This document shows, one piece after another, positions 1-5,005 of a stretch of 5,005 bases of DNA (its first letter is position 1; the number at the start of each line of letters is the position of its first letter). The translations under genes were made by a program, and so were the position numbers. Origin of the DNA: JBCCFX01 sp039029515 (GTDB lineage: Bacteria > Planctomycetota > Phycisphaerae > Phycisphaerales > SM1A02); the NCBI GenBank assembly GCA_039029515.1, contig JBCCFX010000244.1:1-5005 (forward strand), read 5' to 3'. The notes beneath the pieces were generated by a model. It made no database searches. It saw nothing but the letters and a program-made list of their open reading frames with translations, and was not told the origin of the DNA.

Positions 1-156
1 GTCATCATCAACGGTCGCGGGTTTGGTCATGGCGTCGGATTGTGTCAGTACGGTGCGCGCGAACTCGCAGAGCGCGGCGCGCCGTGGCAGGGCATTCTCA
101 GTTGGTACTACCCGGAGATGCAGCTGCGCGAAGCGCCAGCGCCGTCACGGGTCTGA
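1..156 (+). CDS. SpoIID/LytB-domain protein, C-terminal fragment (5' end outside window)
   Basis: Reading frame 1 is open from the first base to a TGA at 154-156 and gives 51 residues. It contains GRGFGHGVGLCQYGA (residues 5-19) followed by a segment ending WQGILSWYYPEMQL. This pattern, a Gly-rich GFGHGVG(L/M)xQYGA motif then a 'IL..YYP' strand, is the characteristic C-terminal end of the SpoIID/LytB domain. Known members are lytic transglycosylases that act on peptidoglycan stripped of its stem peptides (SpoIID of spore formers) or amidase-enhancer proteins (LytB); many non-sporulating bacteria carry homologues of unknown role. The catalytic region described for SpoIID lies N-terminal to this motif and is outside the window, so activity cannot be judged. 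The position often held by Ser before QYGA is Cys15 here. The protein ends shortly after the domain, with no extra C-terminal module. It converges on the double-VWA gene with 12 bases between stops. Confidence 0.88.
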   Translation, partial: VIINGRGFGHGVGLCQYGARELAERGAPWQGILSWYYPEMQLREAPAPSRV

Positions 157-168
157 ACACGACGCGTC

Positions 169-3100
169 TTAATCATCCATTTGTCGACGTGCGCGACGCT
201 TCGCCGCAAGCAAGCCAGACGTCGTCTCTGTCGAACCATCGTCAGCCTGATCGTCTTGCGGCGGTTCCGGCGACTTGATGTTCACCTTCACCGGCCCCTT
301 GGCTGCGGTTGCCGGCGTGGATGCGTTGTCGACGGCGTCGTCGTCTTTCTTCTTCTGCTTCACGAATCGCCGTGGCGGCACGCCGCGACGACCCTTCTTG
401 CCTTCGAGCTTGGCCACGCCTTCCGACTGCGCATCGAGACGCGCATCGAGGCGATCGCTTGCTTCTCGAAGCGATGACAATGTGACGGTCGCGCGCCGTG
501 CTGCGGCTGCGGGACGAATGCGCGCGTACGCCCGCGCTGCAAGCCGGTTGATTGTGCCGATGTCCCACGCGATGCGCCGGGTAGCCACATCGAGTATCAG
601 ACATGAGAGCACGATCCACATCACGATCGGCCACGCCGGAATGGATGACACTCGACGAGGCAGCTGCGCGCGGTCATACAGGTTGACCGCCGTCGCATCG
701 CTGACATCAAGTACGCGACCATCAGTCATCTGGGCGATTTCATCAAGCAGCGAAACGTTCGACTGCATGCGCCGGAACTCCGGACTTGTGGTTCGGCTGG
801 CACCACCGATCGACGGCGCAAGCCGACGGCCGGACGATCGCGGCGTGACCGCCACGATGTAGTTGCCTTCGATCGGCGCATCGATGTCACCGACGTACCG
901 ACCCGGTGCTTCCTGGCGCAATCGAACGGGGACCGCTTCGCCATCCGGGCGATAGACCGTGCCGTCCACGCGCAGGTGATCGATGAAGCCTTCGGCGTTC
1001 GCCGCTTCAAGCGTGACTTCAAGACGATCGCCACGGATGTCGACAAGCAGTTCTGTTTCGCGCGACTGAGGCGGTCGGGTCATCATGCGCGTCAGTTGAA
1101 GCCAGAATCGGTCGCCGGTCTGCCAGCCTTCCCAATTCGTCGACCAGGTGCGTCCGATGTCGGACGTGAACGCGGCGACGCGACCGAGACCGACCTGCCA
1201 ATGGGCGAGCAGTGGATCGGCGCCTTCATCACTGTGTGTCATTTCGATGATGGCGCGAGGATCGGGCTTCGGCGTGGTGATGACCAGGCCACGGAGTTCC
1301 GGCGCGGTCGCCATGCCTTCGGTCAGCGTGCTGCCAGTCGCGAGAATATCGGGACGGAACGGCACTTCCTTGATCAGCGGTTTGTTGATGACCTGGACGG
1401 AATCGACGAGGACGCGCGGCAACGCCTGCGGATCGCGCACTTCGTAGAACTCGCCATCACCGATCTCTGCAATCGCGCGCAAGGTCTCCACATCCGCGTC
1501 GTCGCCGACCGCAATGGCCGACACTTTGATGTTTGCGGCGGCCATGCGCTGCGCGACCAAGCGCGGATCAGCGCCGTCCGATTGTCCGTCACTCAAGCAG
1601 ACCACGCGTTTCTTCGCAACAGGAAGATCGCGCAGCATCTCCAGCGCGCGTTCCATGGGCAGGGCGATATTGGTGCCGCCATCCGCGTTGATGCGTCGAA
1701 CGTTCGATGCGAGACTCTTCGCGTCGACGTTGCGCTGCAAGGGCACAACCTCCTGCACACCGTAGTCAAAGGCAAGCACGGCGACGAGGCTTTCGGAACG
1801 CAGTGATTCGATGGCCAGCGCAGCGCCTTCGTTGGCAACTTCCTGTTGCGTCGACCGTGCACCCGCAACGGGCCGCGACATCGAGCCGGACTTATCAATG
1901 ATCAGCACCAGCGCTGCGGTGGGGAGGCGAAGCTCGCGCGGCGGATCGAGTTCGAGGGGCAGGATCTCTTCGACCGTCGTGCCGTTCCAGCCGCCGGCAC
2001 CGAAGCCGTTCTCGCCACCGACCATGATGAAGCCACCGCCGAGATCTTCCACGTATCGCTTGATGAGTTCGTGCTGTTCCGCCGCGAGGTCGTACGCGGG
2101 CACGTTGTCGAGCACGATGAGGTCGTACGCCTGCATGGACAGCAGATCGACCGGGAATCGTGCCGGCGGAATCGACTCAACGGGAACGTCGGCATCACGC
2201 AGAATGCGCTGGAGCGGATGATCCTGCCCGCCGGTGGCGTTTCGATCGACGATCAGAATCGAACCCTTGCTCGGCGTGACCGTGAATGATCGAGCGACGT
2301 TGTTCTCCACAATGGCATCGCTGGTGACACCATCGGGTTCGAAGATCGCTTCAAAGCGATTCACCGGCGACTCATCGAGCGTCACCGCAGCACGCTGCAC
2401 ACTCGTCCCACTGGGAACGGTGATCCGCCGGGATGTGCCTGGTGCATCGCCGTTCAGATCAACGGCGCGACCTTCACGCATCAGGATGAGGCGGCCGCTC
2501 ACTGGCTGCGTTGATTCGAGCACCATGCGCACGGTAATCGTCTGACCCGGTTGTGCAGAAGGCGGCGCATCGAGACGAACGAGTTGGACATCGCGATTGA
2601 TGTTGTACGCGATGGGCAACACATCGATCGGAATGCGCGCGCCGGAGGCCGTCGTGGCATCCAGGCTTCCCGCGGCACGACGTGCGGTGTCCAGTGCCTC
2701 GCCGGCTGTCTCATTGCCATCGGTCACCAGCACAAGACGTCGCGCTGTGTCGGCGGGGAACATTGCCAGGCCAAGTTCGATCGCATCGGCAATGTTCGTG
2801 CCTTCACGACGGCGAATGTCGATGTTGTCATCGACGTAGTCGCCACGTGTCGGGGTCGAGATGGCAATCGCCTGGCCGTCGAAGACGATCAATCCGACAC
2901 GATCATCCGGCCGGCGAACATCCGCGGCTTCACGAAACCACTGCCGGAGGTATTCGAGCGTGGATCGTGATCCAAGGGTCGCATCGGTCGGGAGGTCTGC
3001 AAAGCGTCGAACGGAGCCGGAGACGTCGATCAGGCCGATGACCGTGAGTTGATCGTGTTCACGTTCACTGCGTGGCGCCGCGAGGGCAACGATCAGCCCG

Positions 3101-3243
3101 CCGAGGAGCGCAGCGCGCAACACCATGGCGCTGATTCGGCGCGCGGGGTCGAATCCGACCGTGGATCGCCAGCCAATGAAGAGCAGCGGTGGGATGAGCA
3201 GCGCGAGCCAGAGCAAGTCGGGTTGATCGAAGCGCAGATTCAC
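169..3243 (-). CDS. Large membrane protein with two VWA domains flanking a GATase1-like domain
   Basis: The 1024-residue protein starts with GTG at 3243-3241 and ends with TAA at 171-169. Predicted order: TM1 (about 10-26), short Arg-containing loop, TM2 (40-57), VWA domain 1 (67-215), beta-rich Ig-like segment (218-325), glutamine-amidotransferase-like fold (327-430), VWA domain 2 (442-616), a segment with VGLGRVAAFTSD (684-695) and several Trp, a second Ig-like segment (728-800), TM3 (868-887), and a charged tail (888-1024). Both VWA domains keep complete MIDAS residues: D73-x-S75-x-S77, T149, D175 and D450-x-S452-x-S454, T524, D552, so both should bind a divalent metal and a ligand. The GATase-like part has no cysteine (the whole protein has only C549 and C881), so it is probably structural. 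The positive-inside rule places residues 58-867 outside the cytoplasm and the tail inside. This architecture is known in planctomycetes and other bacteria as uncharacterised VWA or 'glutamine amidotransferase' membrane proteins, often near BatA/MoxR-type operons. The next Met is residue 40, which would lose TM1, so the GTG start is preferred. Substrate and partner are unknown. Confidence 0.93.
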   Translation of the reverse strand: MNLRFDQPDLLWLALLIPPLLFIGWRSTVGFDPARRISAMVLRAALLGGLIVALAAPRSEREHDQLTVIGLIDVSGSVRRFADLPTDATLGSRSTLEYLRQWFREAADVRRPDDRVGLIVFDGQAIAISTPTRGDYVDDNIDIRRREGTNIADAIELGLAMFPADTARRLVLVTDGNETAGEALDTARRAAGSLDATTASGARIPIDVLPIAYNINRDVQLVRLDAPPSAQPGQTITVRMVLESTQPVSGRLILMREGRAVDLNGDAPGTSRRITVPSGTSVQRAAVTLDESPVNRFEAIFEPDGVTSDAIVENNVARSFTVTPSKGSILIVDRNATGGQDHPLQRILRDADVPVESIPPARFPVDLLSMQAYDLIVLDNVPAYDLAAEQHELIKRYVEDLGGGFIMVGGENGFGAGGWNGTTVEEILPLELDPPRELRLPTAALVLIIDKSGSMSRPVAGARSTQQEVANEGAALAIESLRSESLVAVLAFDYGVQEVVPLQRNVDAKSLASNVRRINADGGTNIALPMERALEMLRDLPVAKKRVVCLSDGQSDGADPRLVAQRMAAANIKVSAIAVGDDADVETLRAIAEIGDGEFYEVRDPQALPRVLVDSVQVINKPLIKEVPFRPDILATGSTLTEGMATAPELRGLVITTPKPDPRAIIEMTHSDEGADPLLAHWQVGLGRVAAFTSDIGRTWSTNWEGWQTGDRFWLQLTRMMTRPPQSRETELLVDIRGDRLEVTLEAANAEGFIDHLRVDGTVYRPDGEAVPVRLRQEAPGRYVGDIDAPIEGNYIVAVTPRSSGRRLAPSIGGASRTTSPEFRRMQSNVSLLDEIAQMTDGRVLDVSDATAVNLYDRAQLPRRVSSIPAWPIVMWIVLSCLILDVATRRIAWDIGTINRLAARAYARIRPAAAARRATVTLSSLREASDRLDARLDAQSEGVAKLEGKKGRRGVPPRRFVKQKKKDDDAVDNASTPATAAKGPVKVNIKSPEPPQDDQADDGSTETTSGLLAAKRRARRQMDD

Positions 3244-4784
3244 GGTGTGTCCGCGTCTCCGGCGGCCTCGCCTGCCGCCTTCTCGACGGTCGACGTGAAG
3301 TCACCGAAGTACCGCTTGATCAGGTCGTGATACCGCGATGGGACGTTCGACTCGTTGACCGCGCGTTCGGCGACGCGTCGCGCGGCCGCGGCGCGGGCAG
3401 CGCGCTCGCTGGACGTGATGCGTCCCTGACCGGCGGGAAGATTCGGATTTCCGCCAATCCACGAGGCGATCAGTTCATCGGCGAGTTCCTGACCCGAGGC
3501 ATCGACGTTCTGCGCTTCGGCGTCAAGCGGCGTGGCATCCGGCGCGAGCGTGAGCGGCGATTCGGCCTGACCGGGTTCCTGACCGTTCGCGCCACCTTCG
3601 CCTTCACGCGTGCGAGCATCGTTCATGCGCGCGCGCTCGGCGGCCTCATCACGATCAGCGAGTTCGCGCGCAATGTCGCGAGCGCGATCGCCGCTGCGTC
3701 GCTGCTCGGCGGCGTTGCGACGGGTCGATTCAAGATCTCGCAGCGTTTCAGACAGATCGCGGGGCGCATCGGGACGGTCACTGACCGGGCCTTCGCCTTC
3801 ACCTGACGGATTGAGTGGACCATCCTGTGGTTGCTGCGGGTTCGACTGCTGGTTCTCTTGTGCGTTCTCTGGCTGGTTTGAGGGTGGATTTGGCGTTGGT
3901 GCGTCCTGTGGTGGTGATTGCGGCGTGTCACTCGGCGGCGGTTGTGCGGGATCAGTCGGCGGCGTCGTCGACGGGTCGCGCTCTGCGCCCGAATCGGTTT
4001 GTGGCGGCTCCATGCCTTCGAACGCCTCGCGAAGCTTGTCGATCGTCTCCGGGTCAAGTGACTCCGCAAGTTTGCGCGCAGTCTCCTCATCGATCGGCGG
4101 TTCGCGCTGTTCGTTCGGATTGTCCGGCTGGTTGTTGAACTTCTCCGCAATGCGGCGAAGCGTTTCCGGATCGACTTTCTCTGCGATCCTTTTGATCGTC
4201 TCCGGATCGATCTTGTCGGCCAGGCGTTCAATTGTCTCTGGATCAACCTTGTCTGCGAGCCGCTCAACCGTTTCCGGATCGATCTTGTCAGCAAGCCGTT
4301 CCATCATGCCACGCGTAAGTTTCGAAGGATCAGGCACGCCTGTCGGCGACGGTTGCTCCTGCTGCTGTTGCTGTTCACCCTGCGCATCGGGATCGGTCGC
4401 TGGCTGCTGCTGTTGTTCGCCTTGCGCATCGGGGTCGTTTGATGGCTGCTGTTGTTGTTCGCCTTGCGCATCGGGGTCGTTTGATGGCTGCTGTTGTTGT
4501 TCGCCTTGCGCATCGAGATCGGTTGATGGCTGCTGTTGTTGCTGTTCGCCTTGCGCATTGGGATCGTTTGATGGCTGCTGTTGTTGTTCACCTTGCGCAT
4601 TGGGATCGGTTGATGGCTGTTGTTGCTGTTCGCCCTGCGCATCGGGATCGGTTGATGGCTGCTGTTGTTGTTCACCTTGCGCATCGGGATCAGTTGATGG
4701 CTGCTGCTGCTCGCCCTGCGCATCGGGATCAGTTGATGGCTGCTGCTGCTGTTCGCCCTGCGCATTGGGATCGGTCGACGGCTC
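3240..4784 (-). CDS. Repeat-rich, Q/P-rich protein of unknown function, N-terminus lost at the 4784 junction
   Basis: The frame is open leftward from the junction at about 4784 to a TGA at 3242-3240, giving 514 residues. No characterised family is recognised. In order: ten Q-rich tandem repeats (residues 2-142), a short linker, five 12-residue helical repeats (162-219) with a sixth related copy (236-255), a Pro/Gln-rich disordered linker (258-343), a highly charged Arg/Glu/Asp/Ala stretch likely to be helical or coiled-coil (344-397), and a compact C-terminal region (about 430-514) ending in SRYHDLIKRYFGDF. A similar short '(Y)R.L(V/I)(K/R)RYF' ending is, from memory, common in planctomycete proteins encoded beside VWA/BatA genes. 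The frame also stays open to a GTG at 4991, but that stretch is an out-of-frame shadow of the methyltransferase. The first in-frame Met pair is residues 160-161 (4307-4302), after the Q-repeats and without a visible ribosome-binding site, so the real start appears to be missing. Its stop overlaps the GTG of the double-VWA gene, implying an operon and joint function. No cysteine or membrane segment is seen in this part. Confidence 0.75.
   Translation of the reverse strand, partial: EPSTDPNAQGEQQQQPSTDPDAQGEQQQPSTDPDAQGEQQQQPSTDPDAQGEQQQQPSTDPNAQGEQQQQPSNDPNAQGEQQQQQPSTDLDAQGEQQQQPSNDPDAQGEQQQQPSNDPDAQGEQQQQPATDPDAQGEQQQQQEQPSPTGVPDPSKLTRGMMERLADKIDPETVERLADKVDPETIERLADKIDPETIKRIAEKVDPETLRRIAEKFNNQPDNPNEQREPPIDEETARKLAESLDPETIDKLREAFEGMEPPQTDSGAERDPSTTPPTDPAQPPPSDTPQSPPQDAPTPNPPSNQPENAQENQQSNPQQPQDGPLNPSGEGEGPVSDRPDAPRDLSETLRDLESTRRNAAEQRRSGDRARDIARELADRDEAAERARMNDARTREGEGGANGQEPGQAESPLTLAPDATPLDAEAQNVDASGQELADELIASWIGGNPNLPAGQGRITSSERAARAAAARRVAERAVNESNVPSRYHDLIKRYFGDFTSTVEKAAGEAAGDADTP
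3256..3260 (-). promoter_or_regulatory. Possible weak ribosome-binding site for the double-VWA gene, with GTGA stop-start overlap
   Basis: GGAGA lies 12 bases before the GTG start, a longer gap than ideal. The start GTG (3243-3241) shares bases with the TGA stop (3242-3240) of the upstream gene, so initiation is more likely driven by translational coupling with terminating ribosomes than by this site alone. Confidence 0.35.
4020..4301 (-). repeat. 12-residue amphipathic repeat, consensus ERLADKxDPET(I/V), five tandem copies plus one separated copy
   Basis: Four full 36-base units lie at 4301-4158 (ERLADKIDPETV, ERLADKVDPETI, ERLADKIDPETI, KRIAEKVDPETL). A partial fifth, RRIAEKF, follows at 4157-4137. 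After a polar linker a diverged copy, RKLAESLDPETIDKLREAF, occupies about 4076-4020. The DPET codons differ synonymously between units (GAT-CCG-GAA-ACG, GAT-CCA-GAG-ACA, GAT-CCG-GAG-ACG), so the protein sequence is better kept than the DNA. The pattern suggests short amphipathic helices capped by DPE turns. Confidence 0.9.
4359..4781 (-). repeat. Ten-unit tandem minisatellite encoding P-S-(T/N)-D-P-(D/N)-A-Q-G-E-Q(3-5)
   Basis: Ten direct, back-to-back units of 39-45 bases (seven of 42, one of 39, two of 45) were counted from the translated frame. The consensus is PSTDPDAQGEQQQQ. Unit-length variation comes only from the glutamine run, which has three, four or five codons, mixing CAG and CAA, so copies expand in whole codons and the frame is kept. 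Substitutions between units are T/N at position 3, P/L at 5 (unit 7) and D/N at 6, with S/A at 2 in the last unit. The product is expected to be flexible, acidic and polar, lacking hydrophobic residues. There are no unique spacers between copies. Confidence 0.95.
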
Positions 4785-4801
4785 TCGCCGATCGGCCGAT
4801 C
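4779..4801 (-). other. Gene-gene junction: methyltransferase reads out of frame into the Q-repeat gene
   Basis: Methyltransferase-like coding ends at the GAG codon 4786-4784, and the repeat frame is recognisable from the CCG codon at 4781-4779, so the seam lies within a few bases of 4784. On the - strand, 4790-4779 reads CGGC-GAGA-GCCG, a four-pair stem with a GNRA-type loop. Immediately beside it, 4801-4790 is the perfect 12-base palindrome GATCGGCCGATC. These may have promoted a break or template switch, or be coincidental in G+C-rich DNA. Confidence 0.7.
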
Positions 4802-5005
4802 TCCGGGATGGCGCTCGATCTGGGAGGTGCGCAGCAGGCGCCCCAGGAGCAGGAAGGCGAAGCGTGACGAGAAGTGCGCCAGGTTGGGCAGTGTGGCGAT
4901 CAGGCGACCGCCGGGACGCAGCAGGCGGTGGATCTCGGCCAGCGCTTTGACCTGATCCTCGAACTGCAGGTGCTCCAGCACATCGAGACACAGAATGGCG
5001 TCGAA
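4784..5005 (-). CDS. Class I SAM-dependent methyltransferase fragment (5' end outside window, 3' end broken)
   Basis: Reading leftward from the right edge, 74 codons encode a segment beginning FDAILCLDVLEHL, then a helix, LAEIHRLLRPGGRLIATLPN, then a loop ending RHPGDRPIGE. This is the classic second half of a Rossmann-fold methyltransferase of the Methyltransf_11/23 type: the acidic strand-4 motif D(V)LEHL, the 'L.E..RLL.PGG.L' motif before strand 5, and a following 'PN' strand. The SAM-binding glycine-rich motif I should lie upstream, outside the window. Substrate cannot be inferred; such genes often modify lipids, quinones or sugars. At about 4784 the family-like sequence stops abruptly. 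The frame then reads into the neighbour's tandem repeats in the wrong register (SRRPIPMRRANSS...) to a TGA at 4306-4304, which does not look like a methyltransferase C-terminus. The terminal strands 6-7 of the fold are therefore missing. A GTG inside the motif (4981) is not the start. Confidence 0.85.

Noticed and set aside
157..168. Bidirectional terminator between the convergent genes
   Set aside because: The gap holds only the 8-base palindrome GACGCGTC (161-168), with no loop and no T-tract; termination may occur elsewhere.
976..1806. 276-codon open frame on the + strand
   Set aside because: Lies entirely antisense to the VWA2 and adjacent segments of a well-supported gene; Arg/His-rich shadow typical of G+C-rich DNA.
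4302..4307. Real start of the repeat protein at the Met-Met pair
   Set aside because: No ribosome-binding site is visible upstream, and the preceding in-frame repeats clearly belong to the same coding sequence.
4359..4781. CRISPR array
   Set aside because: The units are directly adjacent with no unique spacers, and they encode an in-frame peptide repeat.
4439..4867. 142-codon + strand frame with MAAVVVRLAHRDR-like repeats
   Set aside because: Another antisense shadow of the same 42-base repeat, with composition dictated by the array.
3610..4950. 446-codon open frame on the + strand (Cys/Ser-rich, CCCCSPCASGSVDG-like repeats)
   Set aside because: It is the antisense of the Q-rich repeats (CAG/CAA read as Cys codons) and ends inside the methyltransferase; no start context or family-like sequence.
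4785..4991. N-terminal extension of the repeat protein to a GTG at 4991
   Set aside because: This stretch is the methyltransferase sequence read in the wrong frame and gives Arg/Pro/Ala-rich nonsense.

Overview
The window (about 60% G+C by eye) looks like a piece of a Gram-negative, probably planctomycete-like genome (Phycisphaerae or relatives). This is inferred from family knowledge: a giant membrane protein with two von Willebrand A (VWA) domains, an upstream partner gene with low-complexity repeats, and a SpoIID/LytB-type gene next door. No ribosomal or other taxonomic marker is present, so the assignment is tentative.

Layout from left to right. Positions 1-156 (+) hold the last 51 codons of a SpoIID/LytB-domain protein. 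After 12 bases, in convergent orientation, comes a 1024-residue gene (169-3243, -). It encodes an integral membrane protein with two VWA domains, both with complete metal-site (MIDAS) residues, flanking a glutamine-amidotransferase-like fold that has no cysteine. Its GTG start overlaps the stop of the next gene (3240-4784, -) in a GTGA, so the two are almost certainly one translationally coupled operon. The upstream gene encodes a strongly biased protein: ten 13-15-residue Q-rich repeats, five or six 12-residue helical repeats, a Pro/Gln-rich linker, a charged coiled-coil-like stretch and a compact C-terminal domain. From 4784 to the right edge, the - strand encodes part of a class I SAM-dependent methyltransferase in a different reading frame.

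The most noteworthy point is the seam at about 4784. A recognisable methyltransferase stops mid-domain there and reads directly, out of frame, into the Q-rich repeat gene, which has no start codon of its own on the repeat side. Either a real rearrangement fused two genes and broke both, or this is an assembly or sequencing chimera at a tandem repeat. The sequence alone cannot decide.

Working model (inference): the repeat protein and the double-VWA protein act together at the cell envelope. The VWA protein presents a large extracytoplasmic region of about 810 residues between its second and third membrane segments. No promoter, RNA gene, insertion sequence, CRISPR array or convincing terminator was found, and coding sequence covers essentially the whole window.
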